The translations under genes and the position numbers were made by a program. From the NCBI GenBank assembly GCA_900543525.1, contig UQRS01000010.1, positions 1 to 36,864 on the forward strand: a stretch of 36,864 nt of DNA, read 5' to 3'. Below, piece after piece: positions 1 through 8,880 of this stretch. Under the pieces are notes generated by a model, which was given only the letters and a program-made list of their open reading frames with translations, was not told the origin of the DNA and ran no database searches. The DNA comes from an uncultured Oscillospiraceae bacterium. Lineage in GTDB: Bacteria > Bacillota > Clostridia > Oscillospirales > Acutalibacteraceae. Position 1 is the first letter of the stretch. Each line of letters begins with the position of its first letter.

Positions 1-1
1 T

Positions 2-75
2 TGGAGCGGACAACGGGAATCGAACCCGCAACCTCAGCTTGGGAAGCTAATATTTTACCATTAAACTATGTCCGC
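2..75 (-). tRNA. tRNA-Gly (anticodon CCC)
   Basis: Read on the minus strand this folds as a complete cloverleaf. The acceptor arms GCGGACA and TGTCCGC pair. The anticodon stem TTAGC/GCTGA encloses the loop TTCCCAA with anticodon CCC, and the T-loop is TTCGATT. The discriminator base is T and CCA is encoded (positions 2-4 on the plus strand). It reads GGG glycine codons, and a second glycine isoacceptor (GCC) lies at the other end of the window. A strong sigma-A promoter sits just upstream. No terminator can be seen because the window begins here. Confidence 0.96.
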
Positions 76-86
76 GACTGAACTAT

Positions 87-115
87 ACAATACACCTTTT
101 TGGCCGCTTTGTCAA
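87..115 (-). promoter_or_regulatory. sigma-A promoter of tRNA-Gly(CCC)
   Basis: On the minus strand there is a perfect -35 TTGACA (110-115), a 17-base spacer and a -10 TATTGT (87-92). The tRNA 5' end lies 11 bases downstream of the -10, which fits a very short leader. The spacing and match are those of a strong housekeeping promoter. Confidence 0.88.
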
Positions 116-277
116 GCATTTTTATCGCATTCCGGGCAAAAACATAAAATCTGGAGGAGTGGTTCCCTTCCCTCCGTGTTATTCGGTTTTACTCAAAAGT
201 TTGTTAAAAATATGTACAACTTAAGGCTGCACCGTCGATTTTTCTATAAAAAGATTGACAATTTTGTAACAATCCTA

Positions 278-305
278 TTGACTTACGCATAATTTGTAAT
301 ATAAT
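278..305 (+). promoter_or_regulatory. sigma-A promoter of serC-serA
   Basis: TTGACT (278-283), a 16-base spacer and a perfect TATAAT (300-305). The start codon of serC lies about 50 bases downstream, leaving a short leader of roughly 40-45 nt. A second TTGACA at 255-260 lies upstream without a matching -10 at normal spacing. No T-box or riboswitch fold was recognised. The stretch 116-250 holds nothing else I can support. Confidence 0.82.
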
Positions 306-357
306 GTATCTAAAGCACACCTCAAATTTTGTTTTTGGAGAAAGGGTTGGAATAAAA

Positions 358-1443
358 ATGGCAAGAGTGTATAACTTCAGTGCAGGCCCGTCGGTTCTGC
401 CGGAGCCGGTACTGAAAAGAGCGGCGGCCGAGATGCTGGAATACGGCGAAACCGGCCAGTCGGTTATGGAGATGAGCCATCGCTCCAAGGAATATCAGGC
501 GATTATTGACGAAACGGAGGCTCTCCTCCGCGAGCTGATGGAGATTCCGGACAACTATAAGGTCCTGTTTTTGCAGGGCGGCGCCTCTACCCAGTTTGCG
601 ATGGTACCGCTGAATCTTTTTGGCGGCAGCGGCAAAGCCGACTTTGTCCTGACCGGCCAGTGGGCGACCAAGGCGTATAAGGAGGCCGCGCGCTACGGTG
701 AGGCCAACGTGGTCGCTTCGTCCAAGGATAAAACCTTCAGCTATATTCCCAAGCTGGATCCGGCCACCTTTACGAAGGATGCGGATTTCTTCCACATCTG
801 CGTGAACAACACAATCTACGGCACGGTGTATCACGAGTTCCCGGAGACGGGCAATGTGCCGCTGGTCGGTGATATTTCAAGCTGCATCCTCTCCGAGCCG
901 ATCGACGTTTCCAAGTTTGGCATCCTCTTCGCCGGCGCGCAGAAGAATATGGCGCCTGCCGGACTCACCGTCGTGATCATCCGGGAGGATCTGATCGGCC
1001 ACGCTCTGGACATCTGTCCGACCATGCTGAATTATCAGACCCACGCGGACAACGGCTCGATGTTCAACACGCCGCCCTGCTACACCATCTACATCGCCGG
1101 CCTGGTGATGAAGTGGATCAAGGAGGAGTTCGGCGACCTCAATGGCATGAAAGCGCATAATGAGAAAAAGGCCAAAATCCTCTATGATTTCCTGGACAAC
1201 AGCAAGCTGTTCAAGGGCACCGTCGTGCCGGAGGATCGTTCCCTGATGAACGTTCCCTTCGTCACCGGAAACGAGGAGCTGGACGCCAAGTTCGTGGCGG
1301 AGGCCAAGAAGGCCGGTTTTGTCAACATCAAGGGACATCGCACGGTCGGCGGTATGCGGGCTTCGATCTACAACGCCATGCCGATCGAAGGCGTGGAGAA
1401 GTTGGTGGCCTTCATGACCGAATTTGAAAAAAACAACGCCTGA
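358..1443 (+). CDS. serC: phosphoserine aminotransferase SerC
   Basis: This PLP enzyme converts 3-phosphohydroxypyruvate and glutamate to phosphoserine and 2-oxoglutarate, the second step of serine synthesis, in the cytosol. The 361-aa product opens with the family signature MARVYNFSAGPSVLP. It carries QGGASTQF (phosphate and cofactor region), and the PLP-binding lysine is K196 in the motif GAQKNMAP. Its length matches class V aminotransferases of the SerC family (about 360 aa). An in-frame ATG at 304 exists, but it falls in the -10 region. The ATG at 358 is preceded by GGAGAAAGG and matches the family N-terminus. serA follows 18 bases later, so the two form an operon. No phosphoserine phosphatase gene is nearby. 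Confidence 0.97.
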   Translation: MARVYNFSAGPSVLPEPVLKRAAAEMLEYGETGQSVMEMSHRSKEYQAIIDETEALLRELMEIPDNYKVLFLQGGASTQFAMVPLNLFGGSGKADFVLTGQWATKAYKEAARYGEANVVASSKDKTFSYIPKLDPATFTKDADFFHICVNNTIYGTVYHEFPETGNVPLVGDISSCILSEPIDVSKFGILFAGAQKNMAPAGLTVVIIREDLIGHALDICPTMLNYQTHADNGSMFNTPPCYTIYIAGLVMKWIKEEFGDLNGMKAHNEKKAKILYDFLDNSKLFKGTVVPEDRSLMNVPFVTGNEELDAKFVAEAKKAGFVNIKGHRTVGGMRASIYNAMPIEGVEKLVAFMTEFEKNNA

Positions 1444-1461
1444 TTAAAGGAGCGTGCAAAC

Positions 1462-2628
1462 ATGTTTCAGATCAAGACTTTGAATAAAATTTCGGCCTCC
1501 GGCCTCAGCCTGCTGGACCCGGCCAAATACACTTACGGGGATGAGATCGAGAATCCCGACGCCGTGCTGGTGCGTTCGGCCTCGATGCACGACATGACCT
1601 TCGGCGACAACCTCAAGGCGATCGCCCGCGCCGGTGCCGGTACCAACAACATTCCGGTCGCCGACTGCGCCAAGCAGGGCATCGTGGTCTTTAACACACC
1701 CGGCGCCAACGCCAACGCCGTAAAAGAGCTGGTTATCTTAGGACTGCTGATTTCCTCCCGCCGGGTGGTTCCCGCCATCGAGTGGGCCAAAACCCTCAAA
1801 GGGGAAGGCGACGCGGTCGGCAAGCTGGTGGAAAAGGGCAAGGGCGCTTTTGCCGGTCCCGAGGTGAAGGGAAAATCTCTCGGCGTGGTCGGCCTCGGCG
1901 CGATCGGCGTGCTGGTAGCCAACGCCGCTGTCCACCTCGGCATGAAGGTATACGGCTATGACCCCTACCTGTCGGTGGATTCCGCCTGGAACCTCAGCCG
2001 CAGCGTTATTCACTCGGCCGATATCAAGGATATTTATGAGAACTGCGACTACATCACCCTGCATGTGCCGCTGACCCCCGATACCAAAGGCCTCGTAAAT
2101 CGGGAGACGATCGGCATGATGAAGGATGGCGTGCGCATCCTCAACTTCGCGCGCGGCGACCTGGTGGAGAGTGCCGACCTTCTGGCCGCGCTGGACGACA
2201 ACAAGGTCTCGGCCTATGTCACCGATTTCCCGTCGGATGAGGTGATCGGCGCCGACGGCGTGATTGCCATCCCGCACCTTGGCGCCTCGACGCCGGAGTC
2301 GGAGGACAACTGTGCCGCCATGGCCGCAAACGAGCTGATCGAGTACCTCGAGAACGGCAACATCATAAATTCGGTCAACATGCCTTCCGTTTCGATGGCG
2401 CGGACCGCCGGCTTCAAGCGGGTCTGCGTAATCCACGGCAACGTGCCCAACATGATTGCCAAGATTACGGCCGCCTTCTCGGAGGAGAACATCAACATTG
2501 AGAATATGATGAACAAATCCAAGAAGGATTTCGCCTATACCATTCTGGACGTGTCGGAGGTTTCTGACGCGGCGCTGAAGGCGATCGACGGTATTGAAGA
2601 GGTCATCCGCATCCGCGTGATTGACTAA
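1462..2628 (+). CDS. serA: D-3-phosphoglycerate dehydrogenase SerA
   Basis: This NAD-dependent enzyme catalyses the first committed step of serine synthesis, 3-phosphoglycerate to 3-phosphohydroxypyruvate. The 388-aa protein has the 2-hydroxyacid dehydrogenase fold, with the Rossmann glycine motif GLGAIG near residue 150. The catalytic Arg is in NFARGDLVE, and the Glu and His regions are LPxSDEVIG-like and PHLGASTPESE. A C-terminal ACT-type segment covers about residues 318-388 (VCVIHGNVPNMIAKI). This is the short form lacking the long intervening domain of E. coli or mycobacterial SerA. The ACT domain suggests possible feedback by serine, which is inferred. The start has AAAGGAG ten bases upstream, and the gene is cotranscribed with serC. 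A terminator follows 36 bases after the stop. Confidence 0.96.
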   Translation: MFQIKTLNKISASGLSLLDPAKYTYGDEIENPDAVLVRSASMHDMTFGDNLKAIARAGAGTNNIPVADCAKQGIVVFNTPGANANAVKELVILGLLISSRRVVPAIEWAKTLKGEGDAVGKLVEKGKGAFAGPEVKGKSLGVVGLGAIGVLVANAAVHLGMKVYGYDPYLSVDSAWNLSRSVIHSADIKDIYENCDYITLHVPLTPDTKGLVNRETIGMMKDGVRILNFARGDLVESADLLAALDDNKVSAYVTDFPSDEVIGADGVIAIPHLGASTPESEDNCAAMAANELIEYLENGNIINSVNMPSVSMARTAGFKRVCVIHGNVPNMIAKITAAFSEENINIENMMNKSKKDFAYTILDVSEVSDAALKAIDGIEEVIRIRVID

Positions 2629-2663
2629 ACACTTTGCCCTTTCGGGCTGATTTATAAACCGCA

Positions 2664-2723
2664 AAGCATCCGTCTAAAGGTGATGGAAACAGATCCTCCA
2701 TCACCCGCGGCGGATGCTTTTTT
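2664..2723 (+). terminator. intrinsic terminator of serC-serA
   Basis: The outer stem AGCATCCG (2665-2672) pairs with CGGATGCT (2711-2718) and runs into TTTTT. A second nested stem, GGTGATGGA with TCCATCACC, fills the loop, giving an unusually tall two-storey hairpin. A small extra hairpin (GCCC/GGGC, 2636-2647) lies just after the serA stop. Confidence 0.88.
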
Positions 2724-2789
2724 ATTTCCCCCAAAGAAGCAATCCCGCGCCGGCCTCCCGTTTTATGCCGTGTCCGGCACCATGCAATA

Positions 2790-2855
2790 AAAAAATATCC
2801 GCCGCGGCGGGAGGCCGATCGACTTCGGCACTTCCCCACCCGGCGGATATTTTTT
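2790..2855. terminator. bidirectional terminator between convergent genes
   Basis: AAAAAATATCCGCCG (2790-2804) pairs with CGGCGGATATTTTTT (2841-2855): a long perfect stem with A-run and T-run flanks, able to work on both strands. The loop itself contains a smaller hairpin, GCCGA/TCGGC. It separates the plus-strand serCA operon from the minus-strand hydrolase gene. Confidence 0.85.
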
Positions 2856-2883
2856 CAGTTTTATACCATCGGTTGACGAGTGC

Positions 2884-2937
2884 AAAAAGCGCCTGTCCTT
2901 GCCAATCGACGGTAGGATAATCGGATCAGAGCGCTTT
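2884..2937 (-). terminator. possible terminator of the Mbeg1-like hydrolase gene
   Basis: On the minus strand AAAGCGC (over the last codons of the gene) pairs with GCGCTTT followed by a short T-run. The 38-base loop is long and the stem only 7 bp, so this is weaker than the bidirectional terminator next to it. Confidence 0.45.
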
Positions 2938-4044
2938 ATCCTTTTTGCGGAAAAGATTCAGATTCTCTTTGGCCGAGTGCAGCAATTGCTGCATTGCCTG
3001 ATACAGCAGCCGCCGCGTCTCCTCATCGGCGCCGCTAATATATTTGAGGGCGTTGATCGACCGGCGCAGCCGATCGGCGGACAGCTCCGACAGCGTGGAG
3101 ATGTCGTTCGCCTCCAGCAGACCGAAGGCGGCGTCAATGAATTTGCCGCGCTGCTCACTGCTCATCCCGGCGATCCAATCCTTGAGCGTATGGTCGATAA
3201 ACCGGCTTCCGTCGGTCACCCGATCCAGCTGCACGAAGCCGTCCCGCCTCACCTGCCAGGAAAAAGCGTCGTGCTGCAGCAGCCCCTTCTGCACGCTGTG
3301 CACCACGGTGTACGGCTCCTCATGCCCGAGGAGCATTCCCACAACCGACGACTGCGGAACAAAGGTTTTGATCCGATCAATCATCCCCTTATACGCCGGG
3401 TCGGAGAGAACAGCCCCCTCGAATCCGGGGCCGTCGTTGTTATATACGGCCACAATCCTCTCCCGAATCCCCTCCGGGCAGAAGGCCGCGCCGTATACCG
3501 CCAGATTGCCGCCCTTGGAGTGTCCACCGATGTGCAGCGGGGCAGTGCTTTTCCCAGCGACCGAACGAATATACTCGACCGCCTCCAATTGGGCGGGAAC
3601 GGTGTCGACGCTCATCCAAAAATCCTCTTTCCAGCCGACCACCGTGTCATCCGTGCCGCGAAAGGCGATGTAATCCTCCCCATTCCCGATGTGGAAATAC
3701 AGGGCGGAAAACTGCACCTGCGCGTCGGCGTCCACCCGGTCGACATAGCAGGAGAGGCTGGTATCCGCGTACCTGCGGCAATCGGCCATCGCCGGAAGCA
3801 GGTCGTTGGTCTGGGGCGAAATCAGCGGCCCCAGACGCAGGCGCGACTCATGGTCGCTGGCGTTCGCAAACATATCCGCCAAAAGCGGAATGGAAATCGG
3901 CTCCGCCTCCCGATCGGGGATGATCAGGCCGTCGAGATTCAGATAAGCCAGCTGACAGAAAATCAGACTGTCAATCTCATTGAAAGGCGCCGTCTCAAAG
4001 GAGAGATCCCCTCTCCACTGCAGATAATCCAGTAAATTTGCCAT
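2926..4044 (-). CDS. Mbeg1-like (DUF2974) alpha/beta-hydrolase
   Basis: The 372-aa predicted serine hydrolase has no signal peptide and is probably cytosolic. The nucleophile motif is GGHSKGGN with Ser176. The family hallmark FRGTDDTVVGWKEDF (about residues 128-142) comes before it, as in DUF2974/Mbeg1-like proteins of Firmicutes, which resemble lipases. The substrate is unknown. The start at 4044 was chosen over an ATG 60 bases upstream because AGGAGGAG lies 6 bases before an ATG-TAT-ATG pair, and the protein then begins MANLLDYLQWRGDLSF, typical of the family. An ATG two codons earlier is equally reachable. The upstream gene, also minus strand, ends 83 bases away, so cotranscription is possible. 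Confidence 0.87.
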   Translation of the reverse strand: MANLLDYLQWRGDLSFETAPFNEIDSLIFCQLAYLNLDGLIIPDREAEPISIPLLADMFANASDHESRLRLGPLISPQTNDLLPAMADCRRYADTSLSCYVDRVDADAQVQFSALYFHIGNGEDYIAFRGTDDTVVGWKEDFWMSVDTVPAQLEAVEYIRSVAGKSTAPLHIGGHSKGGNLAVYGAAFCPEGIRERIVAVYNNDGPGFEGAVLSDPAYKGMIDRIKTFVPQSSVVGMLLGHEEPYTVVHSVQKGLLQHDAFSWQVRRDGFVQLDRVTDGSRFIDHTLKDWIAGMSSEQRGKFIDAAFGLLEANDISTLSELSADRLRRSINALKYISGADEETRRLLYQAMQQLLHSAKENLNLFRKKDKAL

Positions 4045-4127
4045 ATACATCTCCTCCTGCCCTATGTCCGCCGGCAGAACCGCGGCATCTTTGCAAAAAA
4101 ACATCGCGCAAAAAAACTTCGGGCCGC

Positions 4128-5030
4128 TCAGGCCTCAGGAACCTCCGCCCGCCGGTTCAAAGCATCCAGCAAAAGCGCGGCAGCCGCCCCGATCAGGAGG
4201 CAGGCGCCGTTGACCAATCCCGCGCCGACGCCGGACGCAAAGCTGCGGAACGGAACGATCACAAGCGTAGCCGCAATCACGACGCCGATGATGGCGTGAA
4301 ACACGGTGGAGTAGTGCCGCTCCATCAGGCCGGCCACCGCCTTCGCCAGAAGAAGCACCGTCAAAACAGCACCGATTCCCGCAGGCAGCAGCACGCCAAA
4401 ATCCATATTTCCGATCCCGACCACAAGCGGCGTGTATAAGCCGAGCGGCATCAGAAGGGTAGAAAAGCTCATCCCCGGGACAATCATGCTCAGCGCAACG
4501 CAAAAGCCGCAAAAAAGGTACCACAGAAAATTCGGCCGGATCGAAACGGAAACGGCGCTCAGGCCGAGAAGCAGCGAGAGCACCACGGCAAAGGAAATTC
4601 CCAGCGAGAGGTAATCGTGCCTCCCACTCCCCTCTTTTCCCGCCTCACGGAACAGGGAGGGCAGCATTCCCGCAATCAGCCCTACGAAAAAGCAAACCGA
4701 CGGGTCGGGATAAGCCTCCAGCAAAAAGCCCAGCAGACGGGCAATTCCAAGAAAGCCGACCACCAGCCCGATCAGAATCGGAATCAGCAGGCGCGCGTAC
4801 TTTTTGACCGCCCGGACAGGGTGAGACAGCAGCTCCACAATCGGCTTATATACGCCAAAAACAACGCAGAGCACGCCGCCCGAAACGCCCGGCAAAATCG
4901 CACCCAGGCCGATAAATGCACCCTGAATCAAGCGCACAAGTACGCCGGATTGCAAAAAGGCCGGCTTCCTCGCCGTTTCCTTTGCGGGCGCGTCCGCCGC
5001 CCTCATATTGTTCGCCGTAAACTCCTTCAT
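4128..5030 (-). CDS. popT: DUF368 membrane protein, PopT-type undecaprenyl-phosphate translocase
   Basis: The 300-aa polytopic membrane protein has about eight hydrophobic segments. It contains the DUF368 hallmark twice: ILPGVSGGVLCVVFGVY (about residues 44-60) and IVPGMSFSTLLMPLGLY (about 184-200). These are pseudo-symmetric PGxS half-sites of an inverted-repeat transporter. DUF368 proteins (PopT) have been shown in other bacteria to recycle undecaprenyl phosphate across the membrane for cell-wall synthesis, and I infer that role here by family. The N-terminal 25 residues are polar and variable. The closest upstream gene on this strand is far away, and no strong promoter is obvious between it and 5207. 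The symbol is by family homology only. Confidence 0.85.
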   Translation of the reverse strand: MKEFTANNMRAADAPAKETARKPAFLQSGVLVRLIQGAFIGLGAILPGVSGGVLCVVFGVYKPIVELLSHPVRAVKKYARLLIPILIGLVVGFLGIARLLGFLLEAYPDPSVCFFVGLIAGMLPSLFREAGKEGSGRHDYLSLGISFAVVLSLLLGLSAVSVSIRPNFLWYLFCGFCVALSMIVPGMSFSTLLMPLGLYTPLVVGIGNMDFGVLLPAGIGAVLTVLLLAKAVAGLMERHYSTVFHAIIGVVIAATLVIVPFRSFASGVGAGLVNGACLLIGAAAALLLDALNRRAEVPEA

Positions 5031-5207
5031 ATTTCCTCATTTTCGCTTTCTGAATTCAGCCGAGTCAAACCCGCAGCTTATGCAATGCCTGCCTTATACA
5101 AAGCATTTATTATTGTATACAGCCCGAGCGACGCCTATGCCTTATTTCTGGATAGGGGCGTGTTTTTCACCCGGCCATTCCCCTCGAGATGAGGTGTCCG
5201 GTAGGCC

Positions 5208-7946
5208 TCATGCGTCCCCGCGAACGATCAGCTTTCGCAGCTCCACCACGTCGGAGACCGACAGATTCTCATCCCCATCCAGATTGCCGGCCGCGAACTG
5301 ATCGGCCGTCCAGCTTCCGGCTACAATCAGCTTTCGAAGCTCCACCACGTCGGAGACGGTGACAAACCCATCTCCGTCAAGATCGCCCGGCCGGCCGCCC
5401 TCCACCGTCACGGTGACGGTATAAATTTTCAGCAGGCCGTTTTCCGCCCGAACGGTGAAGAAGACCGGGGCCGTAAAGTCCACCGTCCCCTGCTTCAGGT
5501 CGCAGGAGGCTTTGGCGCCGGTCAGCACAGCCTCCCACGAAAGGGCGGACAGATCGGTGCCGCGCGGCAGCAAAACCGTAATGCTTCCATCCTCAATCCT
5601 TCCGTCCACACCGGCAACCCGGAAGGCGGAAATGCCTGCCTCCCCTTCCTTTTGCCGGAAAAGCGGCTGCTTTTCGCCCGACTTCCAATCGACCAAATCG
5701 GCCGCCGAAACAGAGGAAAAGCCGTTGGCATTTAAGAAACTGTCGGCCGTCTGCGCATTCGCGCGCAGCTCGGCCAGAAAGGCGTTCCCCGAAAGCTCGG
5801 CCGCCGTCAGCTTCCTCTGCCCCGCCGCGCCGGAGGAGGCGGAGCTTCCCGCCCCGCAGGTATCCAGATAATAAATATTTTGCACCCGGTCGGAGGAACC
5901 CCACCACTTCGCCGCGACGCCGCCGGTGGAATCCCCTCCGGTGCTGTTGGTTTTGCCCGCGCCGAAGCAGTTATAAGCATAGCCGTAAACCGAGGAGAAA
6001 AGGCAGCTGGCGCGGCCGCTTGCCGTCACGTCGGACACCGAATAGCAGTTGATGGCCAGCCCGTATCTCCGGATAGAGTAAGCCATGCCCGAACCAAATT
6101 CAGCCGATTCAACCCTCACGTCGGCGCACAGATTCATCAGCACACCCTGCTCGCCGTCATTGCCGATATAGCCGAACAGAGCATTGCGGCTGTCCTGCCG
6201 CAGCGTGGCGCGTATGGTGTAGCCGTTTCCGTTATAAATGCCGAGGAATTCCTGCGTGCTGCTGACGCCGCTATATTCTTCCGGAAGGGTGATATCGGCC
6301 GTCTGCAGAAAATATTTGCCCGCGTAGGTCTCTCCCGCCGCCATTGAGGCGGTAAAACGCAGAAAATCGTCGGCGTTTTGAATCAGGTAGGGGTAGGCCT
6401 TAGAGCCATCCTCCGCCCCGACATTTACTGTCAGCAGGCACTTTTTCTCCCGGTCGGCGCGAGAGACGGCCGTCAGCGTGTAGCTGCCATAGGCGAGCGA
6501 CGGCGAGGCAGTAATCTTCCCGTCGGTGGAAACCATCAGCCCCTCCCCCGCGTCGGAGCTCCAGTCGACGCCCTCGTCCGCGCCGCCTCTGCCGACCACC
6601 TTGACCGTGACCGAGGCGCTGCCGCCCGGCACGAGGGAAACCTCCTTCGCCGAGAGGGAGAAGTGCGCAATCTCCGGCTCGGTAGAGATCGCCCGGCTGA
6701 GCGCGTAGGTGGCGTAGGCATAGTACTGCCCGTTCTCAAAATCATAGCCGCGCAGAATGGTATAGTCCTTATACACATCCACGATATATCCTTCGGAATT
6801 GGCGCTGTCCTCTATCCGCTTTCCGTCGATATAGTCGCGCGGCACGGTGAGACTGGGGTTATGCACCATCTGGCAATATTCCCCGTCTCCGTCAAAAACG
6901 TTCAGCGCGTCGTTGTTGCTTTGCAAATGGAATTTCCAGTGGGAATGTCCGCTGAACCAGGTGACGTTGTTATATTTCCGCATCAGGTCGCGGTAGGCAT
7001 TCTCCTCCGCGCGGTCCGGCCGGAACCAGACGCCGTATACCGGATTTCCGGCCGCGTCATACACGTCCCCGCAGGTGTCGGCCAAAAACACATGCTGGTA
7101 TAAATAGACCCGGCGATCCTTATATTTCTCCAGCTGTTCGGCCAGCCAGTTGATCTGCGCCATGGTCAGAACCGTCTGATTGTTCGAGCTGTTCGGCCAG
7201 TTGTTGTCCCCCAAAAAGATGAAAATATCGCCGGAGGAGGGTTCCTCCACCACAAACTGCTGCGGATGCCCGGTATACTTCTCCCACTGGGTGCGGTTCA
7301 GTCCGCCGCCCTGGGCGTCGTGGTTTCCGGCCGAGACATAGACCGGCATGCTCTCCTCGTAAGGCGCGATGATCTTCTGATACATCTGCAGCTGCGCCTC
7401 GCTTCCATCATTGGCAATGTCGCCCGAAATGCCGACAAAGGAACAGCCGTACTCCTTAAAAAAGGCGAGCGCGCGGCGGAAATCATCTCCGTCGTTGGTC
7501 GGAATATGCACGTCCGACACGCTGCCGAAGGAATAGAGCTTTTCCCCCAGCCGGGCGCGCTTTTCGGCCGGGATGGTGTAAATCAAGGAGGTGATCAGCG
7601 CGCCGTCCTGATAGCAGGCCAGCTGCTGCGCCCCCTCCGGAATGGCGGTAAACTTCTGCACCGGAACGGTCAGATCGGCCGAGGCGGTCAGCTCCACCTC
7701 CGCCAGAGGGGAATAGCCCTCCAGCGCCTGTCCGCGCGACGCCCAGCAGAGAGAGACCTTTCCCGACACGGCGGGGTTGTGAATGGTGATCGTGCCCCCG
7801 GCCAGCCCGGCCTCCTCGGACAAAAAGGTATATTCGATGCCGGCCTCCCCCGGCGAGTCTGCCGCGCCGACCGTAAAAGCAGACGAAATCAGCAGGCAGA
7901 AAACCAATACAAACGATAAAACTCCGGATGAAATTCGGTATGTCAT
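5208..7946 (-). CDS. secreted dockerin-containing metallophosphoesterase
   Basis: The 912-aa protein is exported: the signal peptide covers about residues 1-28 and ends in AFTVGAAD. A calcineurin-like phosphoesterase domain follows, with metal-binding motifs SDVH (144-147), GDIAND (about 175-180), GNHD (207-210) and a later GHSHWKFH. Next come a BIG2-like Ig region (SLVPGGSASVTVKV), a beta-helix/GLUG-like region starting AYPYLIQNADDF, and a cadherin-like strand region. The last 58 residues are a type I dockerin with two calcium loops, GDLDGDGFVTVSDVVELRKL and GNLDGDENLSVSDVVELRKL. The dockerin implies docking to a cohesin on the cell surface or a scaffold. The substrate is unknown. The ATG at 7946 has AAAGGGG six bases upstream; an in-frame TTG lies 24 bases earlier. 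Confidence 0.92.
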   Translation of the reverse strand: MTYRISSGVLSFVLVFCLLISSAFTVGAADSPGEAGIEYTFLSEEAGLAGGTITIHNPAVSGKVSLCWASRGQALEGYSPLAEVELTASADLTVPVQKFTAIPEGAQQLACYQDGALITSLIYTIPAEKRARLGEKLYSFGSVSDVHIPTNDGDDFRRALAFFKEYGCSFVGISGDIANDGSEAQLQMYQKIIAPYEESMPVYVSAGNHDAQGGGLNRTQWEKYTGHPQQFVVEEPSSGDIFIFLGDNNWPNSSNNQTVLTMAQINWLAEQLEKYKDRRVYLYQHVFLADTCGDVYDAAGNPVYGVWFRPDRAEENAYRDLMRKYNNVTWFSGHSHWKFHLQSNNDALNVFDGDGEYCQMVHNPSLTVPRDYIDGKRIEDSANSEGYIVDVYKDYTILRGYDFENGQYYAYATYALSRAISTEPEIAHFSLSAKEVSLVPGGSASVTVKVVGRGGADEGVDWSSDAGEGLMVSTDGKITASPSLAYGSYTLTAVSRADREKKCLLTVNVGAEDGSKAYPYLIQNADDFLRFTASMAAGETYAGKYFLQTADITLPEEYSGVSSTQEFLGIYNGNGYTIRATLRQDSRNALFGYIGNDGEQGVLMNLCADVRVESAEFGSGMAYSIRRYGLAINCYSVSDVTASGRASCLFSSVYGYAYNCFGAGKTNSTGGDSTGGVAAKWWGSSDRVQNIYYLDTCGAGSSASSGAAGQRKLTAAELSGNAFLAELRANAQTADSFLNANGFSSVSAADLVDWKSGEKQPLFRQKEGEAGISAFRVAGVDGRIEDGSITVLLPRGTDLSALSWEAVLTGAKASCDLKQGTVDFTAPVFFTVRAENGLLKIYTVTVTVEGGRPGDLDGDGFVTVSDVVELRKLIVAGSWTADQFAAGNLDGDENLSVSDVVELRKLIVRGDA

Positions 7947-8419
7947 ACCGCACCCCTTTCTTGCCGCCAATGCTTGCCGGCAGTTTGTATAATTTTATGG
8001 ATTTATTATAGCACCCCTTATCGACAAAATCCATAAGATACTCGCTCTGATGTATGAAATTTTTGCGTTTGTACCCTCGCGCAAAGGGAAATCGGCAACG
8101 AAGCTGAAAGCCTACCGCACAGACGGCCAGAGGCACGGTTAAACGAGCACATGGCCACACATCCAGCCAGAGACACAGTCACACGAGCACTCTCCGCCAC
8201 GCCACGCGCGGCGGAAATTCCGGAACCTCCGGGGAGGGGCGGCTTTTTTTGTAACTTCTATTTCTAAAAATCCATAAAATCCGCACCGCTTGCAATACCA
8301 CAGCCCTTTCTCTCCGGCGCGACAGAATTCTTACATAAAGCCGGGCAGTGGGAAATGCCCTTCCTAAGATAAACTCCCCCGAAAAATCTTCCACCTCTTT
8401 CAAAAACGCGGACTGCGTG
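7947..8419. other. gene-free gap with extended -10 promoter and hairpins
   Basis: No convincing gene. At 8005-8010, minus strand, an extended -10 (TGCTATAAT) lies about 60 bases upstream of the phosphoesterase start and is its likely promoter, although no good -35 is present. Positions 8100-8195 are a degenerate run of ACGAGCAC/ACACAGxCAC-like words. Around 8206-8255 there are GC-rich short hairpins (TCCGCC/GGCGGA and CCGG/CCGG) before a run of seven T on the plus strand. A 74-codon minus-strand frame at 8179-8403 has no recognisable sequence. Confidence 0.5.
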
Positions 8420-8812
8420 CTATATCCACCATTCCGGGGTCAATTCGCCAAGCGTTACAACCCCGTTTTTTTCATAATCCAGCATGATTTCTATATTCCT
8501 GTACCCGTCCGGCATAAGCTGCACCATAACCTCCCGGCAGGCGCCGCAAGGTGCCATGGCCTTGCCGTCCCAGTTCACGGCGACAACCCGCTTTATCGCG
8601 TTTTCACCGTGTGTAAGCATATTGAAAATGGCGTTTCGTTCCGCGCAGATGCCGAGCGTGCAGGCTCCGTCCACGCAAACGCCGACATAAATTTTACCCG
8701 AGGCCGATTCGATCGCCGCCGCAACACCTCCGGCCTCCATCATTTCGGAAACAACTCGCGGGTTCAGCACCTTCTTTGCCGCGCTGTACATATCCCTCCA
8801 AATTTGTTCCAT
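8420..8812 (-). CDS. cytidine deaminase-like zinc hydrolase
   Basis: The 130-aa protein has the zinc site of the cytidine/blasticidin-S deaminase family. C56-A57-E58 occurs in GICAERNA, and C89/C92 in MAPCGACREV. The length fits homotetrameric Cdd (about 130 aa). A likely role is pyrimidine salvage by deaminating cytidine or deoxycytidine. A divergent substrate is possible, because the N-terminal part (EQIWRDMYSAAKKVL) departs from classic Cdd. I prefer the ATG at 8812, which has GGGGAGG 11 bases upstream. An in-frame TTG 9 bases earlier lies too close to the ribosome binding site. The gene follows the membrane-protein gene by 68 bases and may be cotranscribed with it. Confidence 0.83.
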   Translation of the reverse strand: MEQIWRDMYSAAKKVLNPRVVSEMMEAGGVAAAIESASGKIYVGVCVDGACTLGICAERNAIFNMLTHGENAIKRVVAVNWDGKAMAPCGACREVMVQLMPDGYRNIEIMLDYEKNGVVTLGELTPEWWI

Positions 8813-8880
8813 CTGACACAAAACCTCCCCAAAAACCAGAGTGTTTACACAGCTCGCAGATATAAAGGAGCAGCGCCGCC

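Noticed and set aside
304..357. Upstream ATG extending serC by 18 codons
   Set aside because: It overlaps the -10 box and has no ribosome binding site; the ATG at 358 matches the family start.
8179..8403. 74-codon minus-strand frame downstream of the deaminase gene
   Set aside because: TTG start, very basic product without recognisable motif, and it runs through a low-complexity non-coding tract.
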